A model generated the notes under the pieces. The model was not told the DNA's origin. It saw only the letters and a list, made by a program, of their open reading frames with translations, and ran no database searches. A DNA stretch of 64,000 nucleotides from Actinomadura fibrosa. Lineage in GTDB: Bacteria > Actinomycetota > Actinomycetes > Streptosporangiales > Streptosporangiaceae. Shown here piece after piece: positions 17,919 through 26,538 of this stretch (position 1 is the first letter of the stretch; every line of letters begins with the position of its first letter). The position numbers were made by a program, and so were the translations under genes. The stretch spans positions 1-64,000 of the forward strand of contig NZ_CAACUY010000013.1 of the NCBI RefSeq assembly GCF_900659615.1, written 5' to 3'.

Positions 17919-18202
17919 GCTGTGCTCCTGTGTGCTCTGGTCAGATGAAGGGGAGCCGAAGCCTGGCCAGGCGTTGGCGGGAGCTTTCTAACGAGCGGCG
18001 TGTTTCCTCGCCGTTATCAGTAGCCGGTGACCGGATTGTGTCTCACATTGAGGCGCAGGGGCGTACAAGGACGCCGATCGTGCGAGTGGCAGCCGCCGGT
18101 GGTGATCGTCGAGATGCCCGGAGCCGCGGGACAGGCGCGAGTACGGCAATCGAGCCGTGGGCGCTGCTCGGCCGGCCGATTCCCGCAATCGTGGAACACG
18201 GA

Positions 18203-19345
18203 TCAGCCCAACAGCCTCTCCAGAGCTCGTGTGAGTCTGCCTTGGGCGGCGCGTACCAGCCGATAGTAGACGTAGTAGCTGTGGCGCTCCGGCTCTGCCC
18301 AGCCAGCCTCGGCCAGAAGTTTCAGGTGCCGGGAGACGGCCGCCTCGGTAAGCCCGATCAGGCCGGCGATCTCGCTGGTGGAGCGCGGTCGCTCGGCAAG
18401 GAGCTGGAGTATCTGCAGCCGGGCCGGGTGGGCGGCCGCGCGCAGCAGTGTGAGCAGGTCCTCGGAGGGGACCGGCGGGTGCGCCTGGCGTTGCATCGCC
18501 TCCAGCGCGTAGAAGATCTGCACGCTCTGCCGGTCGTGCCCCGCCCGGCGCTCCCGCTGGCCGACGATGGTGACCAGTGGCCAGGCGAAGTGAGACGGCA
18601 CGAGCAGAAGCCGGTCCTGCTCGGCGAGGGTGATCTCCATGGAAGCGGCGTCGGCCTGGCTGCGGGTCAGCGTGAGGGACACCTCGTTCCCCTTCTGGAC
18701 GACCCGCAGGTGCGGCGCGAGGTCCTCCAGCATGGACGCCAGGCCGCGTTGGTACCCGGCGCGACTGCGTGCGGCGATGTCGGCCAGCAGGTGCCGCTCC
18801 AGACTCGGCCACTCGGCGGCGAGGCAGACGTCCCAGTAGGCGGTCAGGAAATCCGCGAACCGCTTGCGGGAACGTTCGGGATCGTCGAAGAGCTCTCGCA
18901 GCACGGGCAGCGAGGCCGGATGCCGGTCCCGCACCGCCTGCTCCGCTCGCTCGCGCAGCGCGGGGTCGGCATGGACATCCTCCAGCCGGACACGGGGAGC
19001 GCGCCCGTTCGCCTGCAGAGCTTCAGCGACCAGGTGCTCGGCGTAACACTCCACCGGAGCCTCGTGCAGCGCGGCCAACTCCTCCGGCCACGACGACACC
19101 TCGTCCGGACCCCAGATGCGGGGCAAGGACAGCGGGCGGCCCTGGCACCAGAAGGCGAACCGGTCGACTTCGTCCTTCAGATCGGCGCCCAGGTGCTCGC
19201 GGGCCCGCAGAGCCCAGGAGATGTGCAGCGGATGCCGCTTGACCGAGCCCAGCACGTGCAGGCTGCGCAGCGCCTCGTGGGCCGGTGAGCAGCCGAAGGC
19301 CACCGCGTCCCGGGCTGTCGTGTCCAGGCGTACGCACACGTTCAT
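18203..19345 (-). CDS. ArsR-type transcriptional regulator with N-terminal DUF5937-like domain
   Basis: The 380-residue protein ends in a winged helix-turn-helix of ArsR type (LLTLLRAAAHPARLQILQLL, RSTSEIAGLIGLTEAAVSRHLKLLAEAGW, SYYVYYRLV). It carries a long N-terminal domain beginning with an FGCSPAHEALRSLHVL block, seen in actinomycete regulators of the DUF5937 group. It is divergent from a beta-lactamase-fold lipoprotein gene with 108 bases between starts. A GATCA-type inverted repeat lies in that gap, so it likely represses itself and that gene. The ligand is unknown. Confidence 0.8.
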   Translation of the reverse strand: MNVCVRLDTTARDAVAFGCSPAHEALRSLHVLGSVKRHPLHISWALRAREHLGADLKDEVDRFAFWCQGRPLSLPRIWGPDEVSSWPEELAALHEAPVECYAEHLVAEALQANGRAPRVRLEDVHADPALRERAEQAVRDRHPASLPVLRELFDDPERSRKRFADFLTAYWDVCLAAEWPSLERHLLADIAARSRAGYQRGLASMLEDLAPHLRVVQKGNEVSLTLTRSQADAASMEITLAEQDRLLLVPSHFAWPLVTIVGQRERRAGHDRQSVQIFYALEAMQRQAHPPVPSEDLLTLLRAAAHPARLQILQLLAERPRSTSEIAGLIGLTEAAVSRHLKLLAEAGWAEPERHSYYVYYRLVRAAQGRLTRALERLLG

Positions 19346-19364
19346 CGTGACACTCCGGAAGATC

Positions 19365-19379
19365 CGATCAACATGATCG
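19365..19379. promoter_or_regulatory. Inverted repeat in the ArsR / beta-lactamase divergent promoter
   Basis: The sequence CGATCA-ACA-TGATCG forms perfect six-base arms, 20 bases upstream of the ArsR-type start codon. Placement in the divergent gap fits an operator for the adjacent regulator. The short arms mean chance cannot be excluded. Confidence 0.35.
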
Positions 19380-19453
19380 TCAATCAGTTGGATGGGGCCG
19401 CGCCGGTGCCTTACGGTCCCTCAGTAATCGCTACCCGAGAAAGGATCTTATCC

Positions 19454-20596
19454 ATGGCCGTCAGTCGTAGGGATTTCATGGGCGGGGCACTGATGCTCGC
19501 GGCAGTTTCCGCCTGCCAGCCGATGGCGAAAGCGGGACTGGCGGGCTCCGCTTCCACGCAGAGCGAGTGGCACACTATTCGCACCTACTTGAAAGAGTTG
19601 GCTCACGCCGGGAGATTCACCGGGACAGTCCTGGTGACCCAGAACGGCAGGCCGGTGCTCCATGAGGCCTACGGAATGGCTGACTCGGCAAAGAACGAGG
19701 CCAATACGCCGGGCACCAGATTCAACATCGGATCGATGAACAAGATGTTCACCGGCGTCGCCGTCGCCCAGCTCGTACAGAAGGGCGAGCTGTCCTTTCA
19801 GGACACCGTCGGCAAGTACGTGGCCGGGTTCCCGAGTGAGATCGCTGACAAGGTCACCGTCCACCATCTGCTCACCCACACCGCCGGCCTGGGGGACTTC
19901 ACGCACCGGGAGGGCGAGAAGGGAGGGCTCGACGTCGACTCCATCATGCAGGAGATCGTCAAACAGCAGCTCAAGTTCGAGCCGGGCTCGCGTTGGGATT
20001 ACAGCAACGCGGGCTTCATCGTCCTGGGAGCGATCGTCGAACGCCTCAGCAAGCAGGACTACAACGGCTACATCCGCAGGCACATCCTCAAGCCCGCCGG
20101 CATGCACGACACCACCTTCGGCCCGTACACGCCGTCCAAGGTCGCGCACATGGCCCACCCCTACGCGCTGTTCGACGCCGACGGGAGTTGGATCGGAGGG
20201 CAGTCCTCGCCTGACGGTTCCATTCCCGAGGGCGAGTGGCGCGACGTCGGTGACCAGCCTGACGGGGCGACACCCTCAGGCGGCGCGGTCTCCATGGCGG
20301 GCGACGTTCTCCGATTCTCGCGCGCACTGCAGGGGCACAAGCTTCTCAACGCCGAGCTGACGACGACCGTCATGGAAGGCAAGGCGCAGATGGGTCCCGG
20401 CGCCGAATACGGATACGGCTTCATCAATCAGTCGCACAACGGCGTCCGGTTCGTTGGCCACAGCGGCGGAACCATGGGTTACGGAACCGTTCTTGAGATG
20501 TACCCCACCAAGGGCTGCACCGTTATCGTCCTGACCAACAAGGACCTGGTCATGAACGAGCCGCTCAAGAAGATCCGAACCCTGATCACGACTTAG
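19454..20596 (+). CDS. Serine beta-lactamase-fold hydrolase, exported lipoprotein
   Basis: Starting at ATG 19454 (GAAAGG upstream), the 380-residue protein has an SRRDF twin-arginine-like motif followed by a hydrophobic stretch and the lipobox VSAC. It is therefore probably exported folded and lipidated. The catalytic domain has the class C/PBP4-type SxxK motif (NIGSMNKMFTG), the YxN motif (WDYSNAGF) and a late GHSGGTMGYG box in the KTG position. Family members include esterases, D-aminopeptidases and resistance-type beta-lactamases. Sequence alone does not tell which. It is divergent from the ArsR-type regulator. Confidence 0.82.
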   Translation: MAVSRRDFMGGALMLAAVSACQPMAKAGLAGSASTQSEWHTIRTYLKELAHAGRFTGTVLVTQNGRPVLHEAYGMADSAKNEANTPGTRFNIGSMNKMFTGVAVAQLVQKGELSFQDTVGKYVAGFPSEIADKVTVHHLLTHTAGLGDFTHREGEKGGLDVDSIMQEIVKQQLKFEPGSRWDYSNAGFIVLGAIVERLSKQDYNGYIRRHILKPAGMHDTTFGPYTPSKVAHMAHPYALFDADGSWIGGQSSPDGSIPEGEWRDVGDQPDGATPSGGAVSMAGDVLRFSRALQGHKLLNAELTTTVMEGKAQMGPGAEYGYGFINQSHNGVRFVGHSGGTMGYGTVLEMYPTKGCTVIVLTNKDLVMNEPLKKIRTLITT

Positions 20597-21219
20597 GAGG
20601 AGAGGCAGAGCCGCCTCAGGACTTGTCCTGGGAGACCGTCTGCCAGGGCGGCGGCTCGTGGGACAGCCGGCGCCGAGCGCATCCGGCCGCACCCAGTACG
20701 CCAGCGCGTTTACGATTTCCCGGTGCAGATGCGCCGGGGGCCGATCACTGCCTTCCGGGGGCTGGAACCAGCAGTGCGACCAGCACCACTCGGCACCGGG
20801 AAGGCAGCCGGGCGCGGGTGACGGGCTGGCATCACTCTCCCATACCCAGGATGCGGCACCCTTCAGCACGCCTGACCAGCAGTCCGGTCCTGCTGCCCGG
20901 TCCAGCGTGCGCCTCACTGGGCGGAGCGGCCACGGGTGAAGACGGCGACGTGCTGCACCCGCATGCGCCTGCGGCGGTCGTCGTTGCCGTTCCGGGTCGA
21001 ACCGGGCAGCATGCCGGTGCCGCGCCTCGGGCGCCGAGCGGTGAAGTGACGCCGCGCTGAACACCGTGTCCGACGTGATGAATCGCTCGTCACCGTCGAG
21101 TGGGCCGAACGCAGCAGCAGGGCCGACCATCCTGCCGGGACAGCAGCGTCATGCACGGCATCGGACACGATCAGCCGAGCCTCGCGCCGTGGGGTGTCGC
21201 CACCGGCCGTTGCCAGTAC
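20597..21219. other. Gene-poor stretch with decayed transposon DNA
   Basis: The 623 bases between the beta-lactamase-fold gene and the GntR gene hold no intact gene. The left third carries an IS5-type transposase fragment listed separately. The rest (about 20800-21200) has only short open frames without motifs or ribosome binding sites. It is probably further decayed mobile DNA. Confidence 0.45.
20620..20800 (-). pseudogene. IS5-family transposase, short degenerate N-terminal fragment
   Basis: On the minus strand the blocks REIVNALAYWVR, then (in another frame) GCARRRLSHEPPPWQTV, correspond to the [26 protein letters not shown] signature near the N-terminus of IS5-group transposases. They are preceded by a LVALLVPAP block. 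Frame changes and a stop interrupt it, and nothing of the DDE core follows. Confidence 0.5.
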
Positions 21220-21933
21220 TCACGTGCACGAAGGTAGTCCTTGGACATGGTCGGCGACCGCCAGGACCGTTGCGAGCGAGGACCCGGGCTCGATGCGGTG
21301 GTCGTCCGGCATCATGGCCTGGTGGGCGGTGAGGATATGGTCGCGAGTGGCGGCGGCCGCGGCGGCCGCGTCGCGCTCCTCGCAGGCCCGGAGGATGGCC
21401 TCGTGGTGCGGTTGCGCGGGACCTTGTCGCAGGTCGAAGTGCATGCGGATACGTTCGGCCTGGCTGGCGAGGTTCTCGATGACGCGCAGCAGCGCCGCGT
21501 TGTCGGCGCGCCGGTAGAGGGTCATGTGGAAGCGGCGGTTCAGCTCGTTGAACTCGCGCTGCGCGTAGTCGCCCTTGAGTGACTCGGTGAGCTGCGTGTG
21601 CGTCTCGCGCATGTCGGCGATGTCCTGCTCCGACAGGCGTGGGACGGCAAGGGTGGCAGCCAGCGTTTCCATGTGGATGCGCAGGGCTGCGATCTCCTCG
21701 GCGACCCGGAGGTCGATGCCGGCGACCACGACGCCGCGGTAGGGCAGCCGGTTCACCAGGCCCTCGCTGTCCAGCCGCAGGATCGCCTCGCGCACCGGGG
21801 TGCGGCTCAGACCGAGATCGGCGGCGATCTCGGTGGGGTCGAGCTTGTCTCCGGGGGCCAGTTCGCCGGAGACGATGCGCTCCTGGAGGTGTTCGAACAC
21901 CAAGTCGGCGGCGCGTCGCTGGATGCTGGCCAT
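21220..21933 (-). CDS. GntR-family (FadR/FCD subgroup) transcriptional regulator
   Basis: The 237-residue protein starts MASIQRRAADLVFEHLQERI. It has a GntR winged helix-turn-helix (SGELAPGDKLDPTEIAADLGLSR, TPVREAILRLDSEGLV) and an all-helical FCD effector domain with the metal/ligand-binding pattern (ELNRRFHMTLYRRAD, PHHEAILRACEERD). The ATG at 21933 is chosen because the helix-turn-helix starts directly after it. The frame stays open far upstream only as a shadow of the divergent gene. It is divergent from the transporter/catabolic operon with 171 bases between, and most likely represses that operon until the pathway substrate binds. Confidence 0.85.
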   Translation of the reverse strand: MASIQRRAADLVFEHLQERIVSGELAPGDKLDPTEIAADLGLSRTPVREAILRLDSEGLVNRLPYRGVVVAGIDLRVAEEIAALRIHMETLAATLAVPRLSEQDIADMRETHTQLTESLKGDYAQREFNELNRRFHMTLYRRADNAALLRVIENLASQAERIRMHFDLRQGPAQPHHEAILRACEERDAAAAAAATRDHILTAHQAMMPDDHRIEPGSSLATVLAVADHVQGLPSCT

Positions 21934-22063
21934 AGGTCTCTCTTCTCGGCTGTCTGAGGGAGGCCGCCGGTGGACCGGCGTCACTCCAGGGATCAACTTA
22001 GCCCCTGTGCAGGGCCGACAGCAGGTCGACGGAGCCTTGCTCAGCAAGAATATCCAATGTTTA

Positions 22064-22076
22064 ATGTCCTGGACAT
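22064..22076. promoter_or_regulatory. Candidate GntR operator in the divergent promoter
   Basis: The palindrome ATGTCC-T-GGACAT lies 29 bases before the binding-protein start, just downstream of an AT-rich patch (AATATCCAATGTTTAAT) that could form the -10 region. FCD-type GntR proteins usually bind short palindromes of this size near the start of transcription. The assignment to the neighbouring GntR gene is inferred from position. Confidence 0.4.
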
Positions 22077-22104
22077 CCGCTCGGGTGGATGTCGAGGAGG
22101 ACGT

Positions 22105-23076
22105 ATGAATCGCAGGAACTTCCTGGTCAGCACGGCGGGCATGGTCGTGACGGGCCTCGTGGCCGCGTGCGGAGGCAACGCCGCACAGGGCGGAGGCACC
22201 TCGTCGGACGGGCGCAAGGTGGTCAACGTGGGGGTCACCCCGCTGCTGAACGCGGCGCCCCTGTATCTCGGGATCAAGAAGGGCTTCTTCGGCCAGGAGG
22301 GGCTCGCCGTCACGGCGAAGACGATCCAGACGGCGGCCACGGCCATCCCGTCGATGCTGAAGGGCGAGCTGCAGTACGCGCTGGTCTCCACCGTGCCCGC
22401 CATCAACGCCCGGGCGCAGGGCCTCCAGATCAGCATGGTGCTGGGCAACGACGTCTACGCCCAGAAGGCCGAGGACGACGGCTCGGCGTTCCTGGTCGCC
22501 AAGGACAGCAGGATCAAATCCTCGGCGGACCTGGCTGGTACGACGATCGGGATCGTCGGGCTGAGATCCATGCCCGAACTCGCGGCGCGCCAGGCCATGC
22601 GGAAGGCGGGCGCCGATCCGGACTCCGCCAAGTTCGTCGAGCTGCCCTACGCGGAGATGATCTCGGGTGTGAAGCAGGGGCGAGTGGACGCCGCCCTCGC
22701 GGCCGATCCGTTCCTCGGGCAGGGACTCGACCAGGGACTGCGCGCGGCGGGCTCGCCGTACTCGGAGGCCTTTCCCGCTGTGACGGGCTTGAGCTGGATC
22801 GGCGCCGGTCAGTACCTGAAGGGCGACTCCGACGCCGTCCAGCGATTCGTGCGGGCCATGACCAAGTCCGTCCAGTACTGCGCGGAGCACCCGGACGAGG
22901 TGCGGGCCCAGGCCGGCACGTTCACCAAGATCTCCGCAGCGGCGCTTCCGAAGGTGCGGCTCCCGGTGTTCTCCCCGCGGCTCGACCAGGCGCAACTGCA
23001 GAAGATCGCGGACGCGATGGTGGCCGAGAAGTTCGTCACCAAGCGGCCCGACCTCGGGGGACTGGTGCTCTCATGA
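22105..23076 (+). CDS. NitT/TauT-type ABC transporter, substrate-binding lipoprotein
   Basis: The ATG at 22105 follows GAGGAGG. The 323-residue product has an RRNF motif, a signal sequence with lipobox LVAAC, and an NMT1/SsuA-like binding fold (NVGVTPLLNAAPLYLGIKKGFF, AATAIPSMLKGELQYALVST, SADLAGTTIGIVG). This family brings in sulfonates, nitrate, pyrimidine precursors or aromatic acids such as phthalate-type compounds. It is the first gene of a long operon and is followed, with an ATGA overlap, by two permeases and an ATPase. Confidence 0.85.
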   Translation: MNRRNFLVSTAGMVVTGLVAACGGNAAQGGGTSSDGRKVVNVGVTPLLNAAPLYLGIKKGFFGQEGLAVTAKTIQTAATAIPSMLKGELQYALVSTVPAINARAQGLQISMVLGNDVYAQKAEDDGSAFLVAKDSRIKSSADLAGTTIGIVGLRSMPELAARQAMRKAGADPDSAKFVELPYAEMISGVKQGRVDAALAADPFLGQGLDQGLRAAGSPYSEAFPAVTGLSWIGAGQYLKGDSDAVQRFVRAMTKSVQYCAEHPDEVRAQAGTFTKISAAALPKVRLPVFSPRLDQAQLQKIADAMVAEKFVTKRPDLGGLVLS

Positions 23077-23903
23077 CGGCCGCGACCGGCACTCGTGCGC
23101 GCGGGGTCGCACGGCGTGCCGGCGGTGTGCCGGGCGGTGCCCGGCGGGTCTGGGCGGTCAAGGCCGGTTTCGTCGCGCTGCTCGCGGCCGTGTGGGAGGC
23201 CGCCGTACGGTTCGGTGACCTCGGGACGTTCCCGGCGCCCACCGAGCTGTGCCGCGCCCTGACCGACCTGGTCGGCGACGGAGAGATCGGCGGTCCGGTG
23301 CTGGACACGCTGACCTCGTGGGCCCTCGGCCTGCTGGTGTCGGCGGCGATCGGCGTGCCGGTCGGGCTCGTCCTGGGGGTGAGCGCGAGCGCCTACCGCC
23401 TCTGCCGGTTCCTGCTGGACTTCCTGCGCACCATTCCGTCGCTGGCCCTGGTCCCGCTGGCGGTGCTGCTCTACGGCTCCGGGCTCGGCAGCAAGATGCT
23501 CCTGATCGTCTTCACCTGCGTGTGGCCTATCCTGCTCCAGACCGTGTACGGCGTCCGGGACATCGACCCCGTGGCGGCCGAGACGTGCCGTTCCTACCGC
23601 ATCCGGCCGTCTCACCGGGCGCTGTTCCTGATCCTGCCGAGCGCCGCGGGCTACCTGGCGACGGGCGTGCGCATCGCCGCCGGGGTCAGCCTGCTGATCT
23701 CCCTCAGCGCCGAGATCATCATCCCGTCGCCCGGCATCGGCCAGGCCATCACCTCGGCGCAGCTCGGCGGCGCGATCCCCGCCATGTACGCCTGGATCGC
23801 GGTGGCCGGTGTGCTCGGCGTGCTGATCAACCTGCTGTTCACACGGGTGGAACGCCGTGCGCTGCGCTGGCACCCGTCGCAGCGGCAAGGAGGCGGCAGA
23901 TGA
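23073..23903 (+). CDS. ABC transporter permease (SsuC/TauC-like), first
   Basis: This 276-residue protein has about six transmembrane helices and a type I importer EAA loop (DPVAAETCRSYRIRPSHRALFLILPSAAG) that contacts the ATPase. It starts with an ATG overlapping the stop of the binding protein and ends overlapping the next permease. The presence of two different permease genes suggests a heterodimeric membrane channel rather than the homodimer of SsuC. Confidence 0.83.
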   Translation: MTAATGTRARGVARRAGGVPGGARRVWAVKAGFVALLAAVWEAAVRFGDLGTFPAPTELCRALTDLVGDGEIGGPVLDTLTSWALGLLVSAAIGVPVGLVLGVSASAYRLCRFLLDFLRTIPSLALVPLAVLLYGSGLGSKMLLIVFTCVWPILLQTVYGVRDIDPVAAETCRSYRIRPSHRALFLILPSAAGYLATGVRIAAGVSLLISLSAEIIIPSPGIGQAITSAQLGGAIPAMYAWIAVAGVLGVLINLLFTRVERRALRWHPSQRQGGGR

Positions 23904-24667
23904 CCCGGATGGTTCGCGTACTCCGGACGCTGCTGTGGGAGTTCAGTCTCCCCCTCGTCCTGATCGTGGTCTGGTGGGGCGTCTCCGCGCGGAGCGGCTC
24001 CCTGTACTACCCGCCGCTGTCGCGGATCCTCACCCGGTTCCGCGAGCTGTGGCTGTTCGACCGGTTCGGCAGCGATTTCGTCCCGAGCCTGGTCAACCTC
24101 GCGGTCGGGTACCTGTCGGCCGTGGTCGTCGGCATCGGCCTCGGTGTGGCGATGGGGCTCACCCGGTGGTTGCGGGAGGCGGTCAACCCCGTCGTGCAGT
24201 TCCTGCGGGCCCTGCCCGCCGTGGCGCTGCTGCCCCTGGCCATCCAGTTGCTGGGCATCGGCTGGTCGATGAAGGCGGGAGTCATCTTCTTCGGCGCCCT
24301 CTGGCCGATCCTGCTCAACACCATCGACGGCGTCCGGTCCATCGATCCCCTCGTCACCGAGATGACCCGCTCGTACCGGATCACCCGGCGGGAGCGGATC
24401 CGGCACGTGGTCCTGCCGGCCGCCGGCCCGCAGATCTTCGTCGGGTTGCGCGCCAGCCTGTCGGTGGCCGTCATCCTGCTGCTGGCCAGCGAGCTGGTCG
24501 GCTCGTCGGCCGGGGTCGGGCACTTCGTGCTGCAGGCGCAGCGCCAGTTCAACATCACCGACATGTGGGCCGGGATGGTGCTGCTCGGACTGCTCGGCTA
24601 CCTGCTCAACCTCGGGTTGCAGGTCATCGAGCGTCGTGTCCTCGGCTGGCACATCAAGCGGCGCTGA
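23900..24667 (+). CDS. ABC transporter permease (SsuC/TauC-like), second
   Basis: The 255-residue permease has the same fold as its neighbour, with an EAA loop DPLVTEMTRSYRITRRERIRH and a hydrophobic core including VILLLASELVGSSAGVG. It starts by an ATGA overlap with the first permease. The two are clearly diverged paralogues. They probably pair to form the translocation path served by the downstream ATPase. Confidence 0.83.
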   Translation: MTRMVRVLRTLLWEFSLPLVLIVVWWGVSARSGSLYYPPLSRILTRFRELWLFDRFGSDFVPSLVNLAVGYLSAVVVGIGLGVAMGLTRWLREAVNPVVQFLRALPAVALLPLAIQLLGIGWSMKAGVIFFGALWPILLNTIDGVRSIDPLVTEMTRSYRITRRERIRHVVLPAAGPQIFVGLRASLSVAVILLLASELVGSSAGVGHFVLQAQRQFNITDMWAGMVLLGLLGYLLNLGLQVIERRVLGWHIKRR

Positions 24668-24726
24668 GACCGTCCCCCCGCCGACGGCCGCACCGGCCGC
24701 GGTCCGTGACCAAGGAGCTTCACACG

Positions 24727-25542
24727 TTGACCAGTTCTACCAGCCCGGTCGTCGAATCGGCTCTGCTGTCGGTGTCCGGCCTCGCCAAGTCCTATGGCGA
24801 CGGTGCGTCCCGCAGGCAGGTCCTCGCCGACGTCGAGTTCACCGCACAGGCCGGTGACTTCCTCACCATCGTCGGCCCCTCCGGAGCGGGCAAGACCACT
24901 CTGCTGCGCTGCATGTCGGGCCTGCTCGCACCGGACGCGGGGGAGACCCGGCTGTCCGGCGCTCCGGTGGCCGAGCCGCCCGCCGACATGGCGCTGGTCT
25001 TCCAGGACTACAGCCGCTCACTCCTGCCCTGGATGTCGGTAGTCGGCAATGTCACCTTCCCGCTGCGCAGCAGGGGAGTGGCGAAGCCCGAGCGCAGGAC
25101 CAGGGCTGAGGAGGCCCTCGCCGCCGTCGGCCTGGAGTCCTCGGCGCGGCTCTACCCATGGCAGCTGTCGGGAGGCATGCAGCAGCGGGTCGCGATCGCA
25201 CGGGCGCTGGCCTACGGCCCCCGGATCCTGGTGATGGACGAGCCGTTCGCGTCCGTCGACGCCCAGACCCGGGCCGAGCTGGAGGACCTCGTCCTCGACC
25301 TGCGCGACCGGCTGGGCGTCACCTTCCTGCTGGTCACGCATGACATCGACGAGGCGGTCTACCTCGCCGACCGCGTCGTGGTGCTGTCGGGGGCACCGAC
25401 CACCGTCACCGCCGTGGTCCCCGTCGACCTCGGCCGCAAGCGGGACCAGGTGGAGACCAAAGCGCGACCGCAGTTCGTCTCGCTGCGCAGCCAGGTCTAC
25501 CGGCTCATCCGGGCGGCCGCCGAAGACAAGGAAGCCAAGTGA
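24727..25542 (+). CDS. ABC transporter ATP-binding protein (SsuB/TauB-like)
   Basis: A TTG start at 24727 preceded by AAGGAGC gives a 271-residue single-domain ATPase. It has Walker A IVGPSGAGKTT, Q-loop VFQDYSRSLLPW, signature LSGGMQQR, Walker B ILVMDEPFASVD and switch LVTHDIDEA. It energises the two-permease importer. The last codons overlap the next gene (GTGA), placing transporter and catabolic enzymes on the same transcript. Confidence 0.87.
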   Translation: MTSSTSPVVESALLSVSGLAKSYGDGASRRQVLADVEFTAQAGDFLTIVGPSGAGKTTLLRCMSGLLAPDAGETRLSGAPVAEPPADMALVFQDYSRSLLPWMSVVGNVTFPLRSRGVAKPERRTRAEEALAAVGLESSARLYPWQLSGGMQQRVAIARALAYGPRILVMDEPFASVDAQTRAELEDLVLDLRDRLGVTFLLVTHDIDEAVYLADRVVVLSGAPTTVTAVVPVDLGRKRDQVETKARPQFVSLRSQVYRLIRAAAEDKEAK

Positions 25543-26519
25543 CCCTCTTCCTCACCGACGACGACGTCAGGGCTGCCTTCGCGTGGCCGGAGGCGATCGC
25601 CGCACTGCGCGCCGCGTACGCCGCGCCGATGAGCGACGCCATGTTCCCTCCGCGGACGATGGCGCGCGGTGACGGCCTGTGGCTGCGGACACTGAGCGGC
25701 GTCCTCGCGGACAGCGGCCTGATGGGCGGGAAGATGATCGCCGCCTCCATGCGGAACCGGCGCGCCTCCTACCTGATCCCCCTCTTCGACCAGGAGACGG
25801 TGGAACTGGTCGCCCTGCTGGACGGCAACTCGGTCACCGGTTTCCGGACCGCGGCGACCTCGGCGCTGGCGGTCGACGTCCTCGCCCCCGCGGGACCGCT
25901 CACCGTCGGCGTGATCGGGTCCGGCTTCGAGGCGCAGCATCACGTTCGCGCGCTCGCCGCGGTCCGCGAGATCTCCTCGGTGACGGTGTTCAGCCCCAAC
26001 CCGGCCAGCCGTGCCCGTTTCGTGGATCGCCTGGCCGATCTCGGCCTGGAGATGACCGTCGCGGAAAGCGCCCCGGCCGCGGTCGCGGGCGCCGACCTGG
26101 TGATCTGCGCGGCGCGTTCCCGCGACGAGAGCCCGACGCTGCACGGCGCATGGCTGGAACCGGGCATGACGGTGGTCTCGATCGGCTCCACCCTGCCCGA
26201 GCAGCGAGAGCTGGACACCGCGGCGATCGCGCGCGCGGCCCGGATCGTGGCCGACCAGGTCGACGAGGTCGTCCACGAGACCGGCGACATGATCGAGGCC
26301 GGCCGGGCGGGGATCACCTGCGACGGCACGATCGCCTCGCTCGCGGACGTGGTCGGCGGACGGGCGCCGGGCCGGCCGTCTCCGGACGCCATCGTGATCT
26401 ACAAGTCGGTCGGCGCCGCCGTCCAGGACCTGGCGGTCGCCGCCATGTGCGTCCGCCGCGCCACCGAGTCGTCGGCCGGCACCGTGCTGCCGGTCAGCAT
26501 CACCCCCGCCCTCAAGTGA
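25539..26519 (+). CDS. Ornithine cyclodeaminase / mu-crystallin family protein
   Basis: The 326-residue protein begins at a GTG overlapping the ATPase stop. It shows the family's substrate-side motif GGKMIAASMRNR, the GNSVTGFRTAATSALAVD helix, and an NAD(P)-binding Rossmann fold with VGVIGSGFEAQHHVRALA. Members are cyclodeaminases, imine reductases or amino-acid dehydrogenases that act on small imino or amino acids. In this operon it may remove or reduce a nitrogen-bearing intermediate, but no specific reaction can be read from the sequence. Confidence 0.8.
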   Translation: MTLFLTDDDVRAAFAWPEAIAALRAAYAAPMSDAMFPPRTMARGDGLWLRTLSGVLADSGLMGGKMIAASMRNRRASYLIPLFDQETVELVALLDGNSVTGFRTAATSALAVDVLAPAGPLTVGVIGSGFEAQHHVRALAAVREISSVTVFSPNPASRARFVDRLADLGLEMTVAESAPAAVAGADLVICAARSRDESPTLHGAWLEPGMTVVSIGSTLPEQRELDTAAIARAARIVADQVDEVVHETGDMIEAGRAGITCDGTIASLADVVGGRAPGRPSPDAIVIYKSVGAAVQDLAVAAMCVRRATESSAGTVLPVSITPALK

Positions 26520-26538
26520 TCTTCAAAGGAGCTCCCGC

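Noticed and set aside
20276..21130. Minus-strand open frame upstream of GntR
   Set aside because: Half of it overlaps the beta-lactamase-fold gene. The rest mixes frames of an IS5 remnant and has no start context.
21934..22995. Long N-terminal extension of the GntR frame on the minus strand
   Set aside because: The frame stays open only because it lies opposite the binding-protein gene. The helix-turn-helix starts at the ATG at 21933 and nothing upstream looks like protein.
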